Shown here one piece after another: positions 1 to 9,830 of a stretch of 64,000 nt of DNA (position 1 is the stretch's first letter; each line of letters begins with the position of its first letter). The notes under the pieces were generated by a model. The model worked only from the letters and a program-made list of their open reading frames with translations. It was not told where the DNA came from and ran no database searches. The position numbers were made by a program, and so were the translations under genes. The stretch lies in the NCBI GenBank assembly GCA_036362985.1, contig JAYGXS010000002.1:5572599-5636598 (forward strand), written 5' to 3'. The DNA comes from Ligula intestinalis. Its lineage: Eukaryota; Platyhelminthes; Cestoda; Diphyllobothriidea; Diphyllobothriidae.

Positions 1-1
1 G

Positions 2-301
2 AATGGTCAAACCTTTAATCCCCTTAGTACAATAAGGCAGCTTGAGCGCTCTCGACGCGCCAGTCATCAAGACGTATTTTTATTTCTTCCTATGGCACGT
101 ACAGTTAAGTACCGGCAATTCTTTTCAGTAAATGCCATATCAATCTGGAATAAGCTGCCCGAAAGTATTAAAACCCAGCAAAACTACCCTATGTTTAAGA
201 GAGCTATGACTAGTTTTCTACATTCAGGGCAACTTTCACGAATTTTGGGTGCTGACTCGGTGGAATCTCTCTTTCACTCTGATAGCGTTCGTGGACTTTG
301 A
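2..301 (+). pseudogene. Non-LTR retrotransposon RT, C-terminal end
   Basis: This is the last 99 codons of a non-LTR retrotransposon ORF2, entering from the left edge and open to a TGA at 299-301. It carries the C-terminal signature that follows the RT domain in CR1/Jockey-type proteins: FFSVNAISIWNKLPESIK, then a basic FKRA segment. It joins directly to its 3'-UTR (302 to about 753). A second copy in the same orientation lies at 52.2-53.05 kb, a diverged minus-strand copy at 42.8-43.45 kb, and a 3'-UTR-only copy at 6.86-7.06 kb. The RT catalytic part is outside the window. The clade is not certain: CR1, Jockey and relatives share this C-terminal motif. Confidence 0.75.
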
Positions 302-753
302 ACCCCGCCAGGCTTCATGCTGAAGATAATGCTGCTGAAGCAGCAGCCCGCAGTCTGCTAACCCTTCAGCCGATAGCGCGCAACCTTTGCCGACAACCAT
401 TGAAGGAAGACTGAGAACACTGTGTTCTTGTGCCAACCCTCTCCGTCTGGAACTAATGTTTTTAAAAGATATGAAACAGTTCTCCTGCTGATGAGTCAAC
501 TCAGCTAACAACTTTACATTTATTCCGTTTGTATCATACCTTTGAAGGCAGGTTTTTTTCACTTGAAACAAACTCCCTATCTCGCCCAGTATTGACAAAA
601 CAAAAAACCTGAAACAAAAGCAATACTGGCCGCAACATAGGGAGTTTGTTTTAGGTTTTTTCCGGTCTTCGAGGTGTTGGAAGGTGCCCAAGAGGTGCAT
701 TACCAACTCTTTAAAATTGCCTGTAAACTGGTATAATAAACATATTTTTATTA
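302..753 (+). mobile_element. 3'-UTR of the non-LTR element
   Basis: This segment follows the ORF2 stop and ends in an AT-rich tail (AATAAACATA then TTATTATTATA-like sequence). The same order of blocks recurs at 52607-53050 (+), about 42780-43060 (-) and 6862-7058 (+), which fixes the 3' limit near 745-753. It abuts the stop codon of the minus-strand ORF1 at 754, so this element probably inserted into that one, leaving the rest of that ORF1 beyond the left edge. Confidence 0.7.
566..651 (+). repeat. Conserved two-helix hairpin in retroelement 3'-UTR
   Basis: The outer helix pairs 566-580 (AAACAAACTCCCTAT) with 637-651 perfectly, 15 of 15. The inner helix pairs 586-594 (CCAGTATTG) with 621-629, 9 of 9. 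Homologous hairpins occur at 52871-52956 and, with different base pairs, at 6884-6969. It is a candidate RT recognition structure for target-primed reverse transcription, by analogy with LINE 3' hairpins; that role is inferred. Confidence 0.6.
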
Positions 754-1716
754 TTATACCTTACATGTAGTTCCGTTTGACTCGTCTTGAACAACTATGC
801 AGTGTTGTCGGTCAAGGGGAACCCGTGATATATTTCCAGTCTTACTGCTATCGGAAGACCCCGAGATTTTGTTAGGAATAGTTTTTGACTTTGCGTTTCC
901 ACTACCATCACCAGAGATAGGCTTCTTTTGGAGTCTGGGATGGCACCGATCAGGTCTGGCTTCCTGCTGCCCCCCTTCTACATTTGTGGTTTCCTTCTGT
1001 GATTTGTATGCAGCCTTAGCATACCCACTAGGAGTGGTTGATGTGCTGGGTACATTTTGCACTTTCGGTCCGGAAAATGAGCCTATAATTAGCGGGGTTT
1101 TTAATTCGGAAAGTTCCTCATGTGCTGAGATTGGGCGCAGAGTATTAGTCCCGCAGACCATTAGAGATGTTTCTGTAGGATCTTGATCACGGTGCTCCTC
1201 GTCGAGGACAACTTGACCATTTATGTTACTTGCCTGATCATTTTTGTGCGTAGACGCTTCGGCGAGAGATGCTGCTGCTGCGTACGTTAGGTCCCCTCCC
1301 TTAAGTTCATGCATCGCCAGTGTTTCCTCGTGAGGGAGAAATCGAGAAAATTTCTTCAGCTCTTCCAGCTCCACTCTAAGACTATTAACCACTTCCTCAA
1401 GTTTCGTAAATTTGTTAAGAAGGGTAAAATATGATAGGCAGGCTTCATCTTTATGAGTTGCCTCCCTTAAACATTGAAGACTTTTAGTTCGCTTGGCAGG
1501 AGGACTTTTCAATAAGCTTCGTGACCGATATTTTGTATTTGATGACTGAATTTGATCCTTACGGCTATACGCTTCTATAGCTCCATCGGTTAGCCATTCG
1601 ACTTCCACCCGAGGTATCCCCGGTTCGATTCCCAGCCCCGCTGGCAGTTTTGTAGAATTATCGAGAGCAATAGTTTCTACGTCCATTTTAGTTGTAAACG
1701 AACCGATTAAATTCAA
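754..1716 (-). CDS. CR1-like ORF1 protein, 3'-truncated
   Basis: This is an open frame of 320 codons from ATG at 1716 to TAA at 754-756. I read it as ORF1, the nucleic-acid-binding chaperone-like protein of a CR1-like non-LTR element. Residues about 95-125 form a leucine-rich amphipathic coiled coil (FTKLEEVVNSLRVELEELKK). The middle is low-complexity and polar, and the end (RQHCIVVQDESN) matches the start of the conserved C-terminal domain seen in the related ORF1 at 34661-35881 (SQCIVIQGMPES). It therefore breaks off inside that domain, exactly where the plus-strand element at 1-753 ends. Codons about 24-48 lie antisense to a tRNA-like A-box/B-box unit (1571-1645). The rest of the domain and ORF2 are not present downstream. 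Confidence 0.6.
   Translation of the reverse strand: MNLIGSFTTKMDVETIALDNSTKLPAGLGIEPGIPRVEVEWLTDGAIEAYSRKDQIQSSNTKYRSRSLLKSPPAKRTKSLQCLREATHKDEACLSYFTLLNKFTKLEEVVNSLRVELEELKKFSRFLPHEETLAMHELKGGDLTYAAAASLAEASTHKNDQASNINGQVVLDEEHRDQDPTETSLMVCGTNTLRPISAHEELSELKTPLIIGSFSGPKVQNVPSTSTTPSGYAKAAYKSQKETTNVEGGQQEARPDRCHPRLQKKPISGDGSGNAKSKTIPNKISGSSDSSKTGNISRVPLDRQHCIVVQDESNGTTCKV
1571..1645 (+). repeat. tRNA-like A/B-box unit antisense to ORF1
   Basis: The plus strand has an A box (TAGCTCCATCGGTTAG, 1578-1593) and a textbook B box (GGTTCGATTCC, 1622-1632), spaced about 44 nt as in tRNA genes. A 3-bp D stem can be drawn, but the acceptor, anticodon and T stems do not fold, so this is a tRNA-derived head and not a functional tRNA gene. 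It lies antisense within the coding frame of the minus-strand ORF1. Confidence 0.6.
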
Positions 1717-2228
1717 AATGTTAAATTTGCCTTTGTGACTGTGACGTAGTGTGTTGACTGATATTCAAAATAAGGAAAATCTTCTGACGGTGTGTAGAGT
1801 ATTGCCAATATTTGAAGCAGACTGAGAAAACAATACGCCTAATTGCTTAGAAGCACTTTCAAATATGTATAAACAATATTCAGGAACGACTCAACCATTT
1901 GTAGATCTTCGAGGTCCTGAATAACTGCTAATCTTCGAGAAAGCTTGAGATCCTAGCACCTTGGTCTTTTTAGGCTGTTTTCGCTTGTTTGTTTGTAGGT
2001 TGCGAGTTCAGTTCAACGACTTGAGAAACAAATTCCACTTTGATTCCGTCTTCTGATGAATATCGACACAATAAAAATTCCACGATGACGAGATTGTTGA
2101 ATAGTATCCAATGTTTAATATCTGGAGTCCGCGAGAGTGTCCAGAAGTGTGAAATCCCGAAACGACTAAATCCCTGAAAGTCCGAAAAAGTCAAACTGAT
2201 TTCGAAGGACGCACCAATTTGTTGTAAG
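1717..2228 (-). mobile_element. Probable 5'-UTR of the minus-strand CR1-like element
   Basis: This is non-coding sequence upstream of the ORF1 ATG. It has patchy similarity to the segment upstream of the ORF1 at 35.9-36.17 kb: both hold an ATATGTATAAA-like block, a GACTCA(a/g)CC(A/G)TTTGTAGAT-like block and short runs of GAAATCCCGAAA. The boundary at 2228 is set by the start of the plus-strand RT fragment. The similarity is weak and judged by eye. Confidence 0.4.
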
Positions 2229-3545
2229 GTGATGGAAACGATAATTAAGAAGACGACAATGGAGTTCTTGGAGGAGAACAACCTACTTTCAGGGCTCCAA
2301 CACGGCTTCAGAAAGAACCATTCTTGCCTTTCCAGCCTTCTACTTTCCACTGAGCAGTGGACTCGCGCACTAGATGAAGATGGTAAGGTTGACGTCATCT
2401 ATACGGGCTTCAAGAAGGCCTTCGAAAGCTTCCCACATAAGTGTCTAATGCATAAATTGTCAGAAATTGGCATAAGAGGAAACCTGCTGGCATGGATCAC
2501 AAATTTTCTCACAGGGCGATCGCAAACTGTTTGCATCGGTGACTAAAAGTCAAACCCTACATCTGTTCTGGGTGGCGTCCCCCAAGGCTCTGTCTTAGGG
2601 CCACTGCTCTTCCTTATCTATATCAACGACTGTGTCACCGACCTGGGTTGCAGCGCTATCATGTTTGCCGATGACGTCAAACTCTGGAGAGCCATCAGGT
2701 CTGACGCCGATAGGAAAGCGCTTCAAGAGAGCCTCAATCGACTTAGCTGCTGGTCTGCTCGTTGGCTTTTAAACTTCAACATTAGTAAGTGTGTGGTTTT
2801 AAGACTCCATACAAGAAGGACTGATGAGGAGAACGATTCCTTCCAATACTTCCTCGATGGGCACCCGCTTTCAAATGTGATCGAACAAAAGGGTATCGGT
2901 GTTCTAATAAATTCCTCACTTAAACCATCTACTCAGTGTGTAAAGGCAGCTAAACGCACGACACAGGTGCTGATTGCGATAAGGTGGAGATTCATCAACA
3001 TTGACAAGGAGCTCTTCAGGAAAACCTACGGAGCGTTTTTTCAGTCCAACTTGGAGTATGCTGTCCAGGCCTGGCGTCCGTGGTTCAAGAAGGATTACCT
3101 GCACCTGGAACGAGTGCAGGCGAGGGCTACGAAGATGGTCAAGAATCTTGGTCATCTGCCTTATGAAGACAGACTGACCGTACTTGATCTTTTCCCTCTC
3201 AATTATAGGCAACTCCGCAGGGACCTCATACAAACCTACCGTATTGTTAGAGGCCAAGACTGCGCCCCAGAATTTGATGATTTCTTCGAATTGGCTCGGA
3301 CTGACCATCTGCGAGGTCATCCTTTTAAAGTTCAGGGGAAACCGGCCCGTATCGACGTTCGACAAAACGCCTTCTCTCAGAGGGTCATTGGAGCGTGGAA
3401 CGGACTCCCGGAAGATGTGGTCCTCTCAGATACTGTTAACATTTTTAAACACAAACTTGATTCTCATTTGCTGAGAAACTGTGGCAGATATAATGAACAA
3501 AGTGTCAGTAGCAGCTCCTTGCAACTGGCTCACACTTATCGCTGA
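2229..3545 (+). pseudogene. CR1-like reverse transcriptase, 5'-truncated
   Basis: One reading frame runs through to TGA at 3543-3545 with a single premature TAA at 2544-2546 and no frameshift. RT motifs appear in order: the HGFRKNHSC block, KKAFESFPH (motif A, its aspartates decayed), GGVPQGSVLGPLLFLIYIND (motif B), FADDVKLW (motif C, catalytic Asp pair kept) and the thumb/C-terminal signature FSQRVIGAWNGLPEDVV near 3375-3425. The endonuclease and the first RT motifs are missing, which is the usual 5' truncation of a non-LTR insertion. It is closely related to the two minus-strand CR1-like elements at 31.6-36.2 and 38.9-41.5 kb. Confidence 0.85.
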
Positions 3546-3682
3546 TGTTAAGCATACATTTGTGCATTTGTATTATGTACTATTGTTACGGTGGACCTAT
3601 TTTGCGATTTTGCTTATGAATAGGGAGCTCAAGGGCGAAAGCCTTCTCCCCTTAATAAAGTGACTTAAAGTGACTTAAAAAT
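3546..3682 (+). mobile_element. 3'-UTR and tail of the CR1-like element
   Basis: The stop codon is followed by a short UTR, an AATAAA at about 3653-3658 and a tandem pair of the 10-mer GTGACTTAAA. Short tandem repeats at the extreme 3' end, in place of poly(A), are typical of CR1/L2-type elements. I see no clear target duplication. Confidence 0.55.
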
Positions 3683-3689
3683 AGGCCAT

Positions 3690-3900
3690 TTTTTTGCATT
3701 CGGAAGATTATAGCAGATCCTGGAAATAATCCACTGTGGCGGAAAATAATCTGTCATGAAGAAAAAGTAAAATCTTTCATTAGCAGTCAAATGGAATCGT
3801 TAAGCTTTAGATAGATTTAAAAAATTGTCAAAAGTCTCCAATTTCATTTAGACATTTCTTTGGAAAACTATGTATACACAGAAATCCTTCAGCAGAATAT
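3690..3900 (+). repeat. Unclassified dispersed repeat, copy 1
   Basis: This stretch aligns by eye with 42165-42380 on the same strand. Shared blocks include GGCGGAAAATAAT, the run AAATTGTC(A)A(A/C)AGTCTCCAATTTCATT and a GTATACACA-like end. No coding capacity is visible and the repeat class is unknown. Confidence 0.4.
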
Positions 3901-6861
3901 ATAATTAGTTCAGTATAGTTCAGTATAGTGTATAGATCTTGCTTTCGTGGCGCTCATATATAGATAAATTCCAAAGAGCTAATACGTGGGTCCACATGTC
4001 TGGATAAAGTAAACTTAAGAAGTCAATGCCTAAGTGCCCCCTTTTTTGTTTAGCTAGCACAGTTGTTTTGAGAACATATTTGAACATTGTTATTGTAGCA
4101 GACCAGGGAACTGAATATGGTTGTTTGAACGTGTTGGACTTTTCACGCGCGTATCTAGGATTAAAATGGTGTACCTCTGCGTCGGTAAAAGCAAGCAGTA
4201 TCTTCTCCGTTCGACTTCCGACCCCCATCTCGCAACTCAACTCAATTCTTCCGCACTATGTCGGCGCATTCCTAATTCCCTCCCTGTAGTTGCATACAAA
4301 CGCCGTATTCCCCACCGGTTGTGTAACGGACATGTGAACATCACCCTTCATCTAGATAGGTCATCCAAAGCTGTAGCATATCCTATTCTATTTTTTCTCA
4401 TTACTATTCATCTTATTCGTATATATCCGCAGTACATGAGAAAAACCGCTCTCCTATGTCTTATCCTTTTTTACCCCATTAATGTCTATTGATGGTTTAC
4501 TAGCCCTATTCAGCTCTGCCTTGGCCCGGATTTATCCATAGCACCTGACGTTACTCGGTGTGTGCCTACCTCAAAATCCTCGGCTCGTTAAATTATGGAA
4601 CATGACAGCTTTCCAACTCAATCAGCTGGTGCTGTTATCCACCGAACGCAAAATAGAACACCATGGGACGCCCATTTCAACATCTATTAATTCCGAAGTA
4701 GACATTTAACAACAATCCTCTGTACCCTAGAGGACAAAGAAAACCCCATTTATTTTAACCTTTTATCTCAAACTCACATTTTCAAAAATATGTGTAGGAG
4801 GCGCTGTTATAGGTATTCCTAAAGTCAAATAATTCAGCAACTCTTGCATTACTCTGTCGGTGGTTTGTATCCATTTATCATTGGAGTCAATTTCTCCGTT
4901 ACGTCTCATCTGGCACTACGTATATTTCTCATTTCTCCTTGAATAAACGTGGGGCAACACACAGCATGCTTGTTCTGCCAGATATTGTAGAAGATATTTT
5001 TTAATGAGGCACTTCTTGTTTGCACAGAATACACGCTCCTTACTTACTTATATAGGGTAAGCCCTAAATGTAACACAAACTATTTTCATACAGGAATTAA
5101 CTTTCGCTCACTTTCACTTCAACATAACTGGTTGACGTAAAACTCTAGTGGATATTCACCAGACTTGCCCATTTATTGTGCGGTTTACTAATATTCTCCT
5201 ATAGTAATAAACGGTCTCCTATTTTATTTTGCATTGACAGTAAGGTAAAGTAACGAAGGCGACTGTAAACGTGGTGAATGGCGTTATATAGGTCGTCGCC
5301 AGGGAGGTAAACTATGTAAACTTAGCGCGTCCGAGAAGTCATATATCCGGAGCTTATCACCTTTCTTGGCTGCCAGTCTCCTGTGATGTTCATCAGATTT
5401 CTGATCCCAATTCCCCATTTCCCCACCGCCCATGACGACCGCACTAATTTTTCTACCGACTCACACAACTTATTTGGTTAATTAGGATATATATGTACAG
5501 ATCTGAAGAGAATTTATCGAAAGCAAACATACGCTCACCAATTTTTTTCTGAAAGAGAGAGAACAAAAATACCTGTACACATTAAAGGTCTTTGATGAAA
5601 ACGGCAGTAGGAGAATTCAGCCATGACGAATAAGCCATGCAATACGCATAAAATATTGAAAATCACTGCAAAGCATACTTGAGTACTTATAGCTCCTCCG
5701 AATCGTCTCCTTCAGCTAGAGTAGAAACGTCTGCAGGAACTTCTTTGGGTGAGAATCTGTGCGCGGGGTCAAAGAACCCAATTACTTTGCTGTGATGATG
5801 TTGTTTTCTGCATAGTGTTCTACACCGTCCTGTATGTCTCCATGACTGAACTTAAACTGCTTTTGATGTTTAGGCCACGCTCAAAATAAGGAGCTTCAAC
5901 GTGCTCTTAATACTGTAATTGACGGAGCTTCAGCCGACATCAGCCCTGGTTGTCTTAACTAACATTTTTTAATCCTACCTCTTTTCTTTACTCCCGCCCC
6001 GTGGCAAGACTTCATTGGTTTTTTCCAAAAAACCCCGTTAGTCCCGTATCCTTCCTTAGTGTACTTTGAGCCGTAGGTTAGGTTTATAAGACCAAGCAGT
6101 TCTTCTCAAATGACATGACGCACATATTTCTGAATAAAATAGGACACTTTGCTAACCAGTTCTTTGACGTCCAATTCGGACCAAAAGGGATCTAACGGTC
6201 CAGGAGAGTTCCCGAAAATTTTGGAGAAAACTGGCAAATGCTGGAAGCTTTCCAGTCGACGGTTTCCACCGCTGATAAAATCAAAGCTTAAGCAAAATTG
6301 TGCCTTGCCTCCTTTTCCAATCCTTAAAAATAAAAATAAAAAATAAAAACTAAGAGCAATTTATCGATTCCAATATTCCTCTACTAATATCTAAATGTTT
6401 ATAAAAAATTATTATGAAAGAAAATAATTTTCTCTTCAATTATACTAAAATATATATTGTTTCCTCTTATAATGTATCAGAAATATAAATACTAATGATG
6501 TAAATCTCAATCTCACTCAGATATTCGACAAACGAAAGGCCAAATGTCTTCTGCCGATGCACTTGAATGACGATGGTGCTTCACAGCTGCCTCGACCCAC
6601 CTCAGACATCTGCAACGTCCCATCTAATTAGCAAACTTGTGCCACTGGCCAACGATTGTAATCTCCGTATCGAGCAGACCCATGCATACGGTAGATGCCA
6701 TATCATCAGCTGATTTTTTCACCTTCAAACTGACCGCGGCTAAGTATACCTCAGTTAAAGGACATTACAGTTTTTCCAGACCCCAAGTATTCTTACTATA
6801 AAACCGTAACACCCACAATGTATAGCTATTTTATTTCATGTTTTCCTCGATTTGTTCCCTA
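3901..6861. other. No gene recognised
   Basis: AT-rich sequence without a supported gene. Open frames near 4.0-4.5 kb (about 90-120 codons) are cysteine- and leucine-rich but show no family signature and overlap each other on both strands. I see no tRNA, retroelement motif or long repeat here. Confidence 0.5.
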
Positions 6862-7058
6862 GAAGTCAGGTTTTTTTCACTTAAAACAAACTCCTTATTT
6901 CGCACACTATTGACCTAGCAAAAGACCAAAACAAATACAATGGTCACTGCGAAAGAAGGGGTTTGGGTTAGGTTTTTTCCTGCCTTCCGGGGTTTTTTTG
7001 ACGGCGCCAAAGATGTGCTTTACAAATAAACCTTATTATAAGTAAAACCCTGGTCTCT
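6862..7058 (+). mobile_element. 3'-UTR-only copy of the non-LTR family
   Basis: This is a severely 5'-truncated copy matching 545-745: the TTTTTTTCACTT(G/A)AAACAAACTCC block, the inverted partner, a GGTTTTTTCC(T/G)G block, a GGCGCC(A)AA(A/G)A(G/T)GTGC-like block and the AAACCTTATTATA end. It keeps the hairpin (6884-6904 with 6948-6969), including a TTTCGCA/TGCGAAA helix segment that differs from the other copies. Confidence 0.6.
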
Positions 7059-9679
7059 ATAATCTGCAGGTCCGTTTCCTTGGAGGAAGAGAGAAAAGAA
7101 CTGGGAGACCAGAATGGAAGGAGGAGAAATAAGGTATGAGTAAATTTACACTCCGACAGATATGCGTCCAGCCGTCATCACAAGCGTGCCCAAGGGGATT
7201 GGCCAGACCGGGGAAGGCCTTCATGTGTGCACCTGCGCCCAGTCACGTGAGGCCAAAGGTTGAACTTTGGCTTTCGTGCAGGTCAGTCATCGTGAGGGAT
7301 CGAGCATGGACATAGTTTGCGACACCTGTGATTGGCTGTGACTGAGATTGCAATCGCGTGACCTCATGTGTGATGTGACGTGGGAGGAGGACATGGCGCT
7401 ATTGGACGACTATTAACTTTCTGTTTACACTCGTTTTACCATCATTATTACCGTAGTATCATTTTTAATCTCACGTTTACGCTATTGGAGCTTCGTTCTG
7501 TGATCAATTATCAGTAGCCTGTCTTCCCTGTTTTGTATTGCTGTATCGTTTTCCAAACTCTGTATAATCCTTTTCCTTCAAGTACTGTTAAGCATTACGC
7601 ACCTTATATTGAGAATAAACTGTATAAACCTTACTTCGACATGTGTCCTTATTATGCCCCCTTCTTCTGTGCATGATGCAATTTGGCCATGTTCGAAAAG
7701 ATCTCGATTGCTGCCTCTGTCGAAGATCATAAACTCTCTATGCCATCGGTATATGCAGTCAAGAGGCGAAGGATCCCTTCCCGTTTGGCCGCTTCATTGA
7801 GGACAGCGGTGGGGGAGGGGAGCGGAGCATACATGAAAATCCCTGTGAGTACCAACTCCGCTAGCACTGAGGGCAGTTGAAGAGGAGGCAAGGTTGGTTG
7901 AATGTGCCACGATCACTTCCAGCGCGAAGACCGGATGAGAATGGGGTTATCGTTTGACGGCGAAGAAGACAGGCGTTGCTTCCCTGCAGACCTCGTCCCC
8001 TCGTTACCATTACCAAACCGTTTCGAATGTCCCTCATATTCATTTAGATGCTGTTACAAACCACTCGTTTGTTGCTAGGACATCGTTTTGCATCTGCTTG
8101 TTTTAGTTATTATTGTTCGCGTGAAGTGCATATATTGGGTTTGTATTATACGCAAGCAAGATCTGTGCGCTTATGCAGGCTGTTCCTACTTTCTTATTCA
8201 GAGTGATGCTATTCTGGAGTGTCTATAAGCTCTCTCAGGTATTCCCTTCTATCCTTCACCCCGCAAAATTGGTGTCCTTAGTCTGGGCTCTTTTTGGGGT
8301 TCAGACTGTAACACTTAGCTATTTTGAATCCCAAATATGCTTGGCGGAGATGAACGCCTACTTCAGTGAATTCACAGGCAGAGCAAACCTATTGGCAAAT
8401 ACTTTTTTTCCTTAAAGTACAACAACACAGAGCAGATGTGGTTCCGGTTTCATAAAAAAGTACTTTTTGATCGTTTTGTTAATAATTCACCCGTAATTCG
8501 CATCATTAGCTCAAATGGCTATTTTCCTTTCATGATTGACGTCAGATTGCATTACTGTGTCACCAAACCGCTAACGTCTTATTGTATTTGACGAAACCAG
8601 AGTCAAACTTCACAAATCTACGCAACCAGACTTTCGAAAAAATCCAAAATGGAAGGTCTACATGAAAGAACTTTGAACCCGGGGCTTTTATTGACAATTT
8701 TTTCATCTTCACAATAAATTAACGAATACTGCTGAAAAGTTAACATGACAGTCGTAAGGTAGTACTATTTTACCTCAACATAATTCTGGAAGTACTTCTA
8801 CTGTGTGGCCGTTTTGGGAAGGAATTCACATTTTGCCTTAGGTTGATCTAAAATATGATTTGTTCGATCCAGCCGCATACGAAGCGATATTCCAGACGTT
8901 AGTTTAGCTAGAGCTGTCATGACTTCGTGGAATTTACTGATTACTATTGGCGTTCTGCTAGGAACGGCTTAGCTCATTGAGAATGTGGCAAAAATTCCAA
9001 GTGATCAGGAAATTATTTAGTAAAGACGGCCTATTGAAACATGCCCTCGTAAATAAGACAATAAAATTAAATAACACCAGGTGAACAATGATAGTGAATA
9101 AATGGGTTAACACATTGCAGTGCATCCTGAAACAAGTAATCTCAAGCGTAATGATATGTACTGCAACGAAACAGCATGTGAAAGAAAAGTGCCTCAAAAA
9201 GGGCCATGAAAAGCAACGAAACGTGAGATGAGTGCTGTGAGCCCCGTAAATGATTGGTGAGCGTGTAGTGACTAGCTCAAACGAAGTGCACTTGTGAACG
9301 CCTGTTGTGACTGGCTAAAGTCGAAGTGCACCTTCGAAAGGCTCACTGTTTCCGGTCTCTGTAACAGCCAACCACAGACCGACTCACGCAGGACCTCATG
9401 TGACGAATGCCGAGCAAAGCTAGTTTCTGACACCGTCTGCTGACTTGTGGTTGTGTGGTCGTCTGGTAGTCAATTCTCTTCTGCCTATTCTCTCTTTCAT
9501 TCTGTAGAGAATCTATTCTTCCTGACAATCTGGCTTTCCCAAGAATTCTCTCCTCTCCTAAGGAACCGCACCCAGAAGATCGCAGCCATTAGGGCTAAAC
9601 CTTCTTAGCCTTAGCACTCTTCGATCAACGCCCATTCCCAAAATATCAGTATTTCCGATCCAAACCGGCAAACTAATAA
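7059..9679. other. No gene recognised; GC-richer patch at 7.13-7.40 kb
   Basis: The 7130-7400 patch is GC-richer than its surroundings and contains several GTGACGT/GCGTGACC words. It loosely resembles 19.65-20.02 kb but I cannot align it convincingly. At about 9245-9345 a unit of roughly 50 bp is imperfectly repeated (GTGACT(A/G)GCT and GAAGTGCAC recur). No protein family or RNA gene is recognisable. Confidence 0.4.
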
Positions 9680-9830
9680 GCCCATGGCTCACTGTTAAGG
9701 GCATTCGACATTTTGATGACAAGGTCGCGGGTTCGACCCTCGGGCATAGCCACGCCTGGGGCTGGGTATGGTTGGCTGATGAGGGATTAAAAGCCGGACA
9801 TTGCCATTACAGTCTGCGTTGTCTTGATCA
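9680..9830 (+). repeat. tRNA-derived SINE
   Basis: An A box begins near 9685 (TGGCTCACTGTTAAGGG) and a B box at 9730-9741 (GGGTTCGACCCT). The body then runs through GGCTGGGTATGGTTGGCTGATGA-like sequence to a tail with CATTGCCATTACAGTC. The same order of head, body and tail recurs near 15915-16068, 19322, 21282 and 51378, which supports a SINE family over an isolated tRNA pseudogene. Confidence 0.6.

Noticed and set aside
797..1186. Plus-strand open frame of 129 codons
   Set aside because: It lies opposite the CR1-like ORF1, which has a coiled coil and a family motif; the plus frame is its shadow.
1571..1645. Functional tRNA gene
   Set aside because: A and B boxes are good, but acceptor, anticodon and T stems do not form.
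4026..4492. Open frames of 87-123 codons
   Set aside because: Several frames overlap on both strands, none with a family signature; typical of chance.
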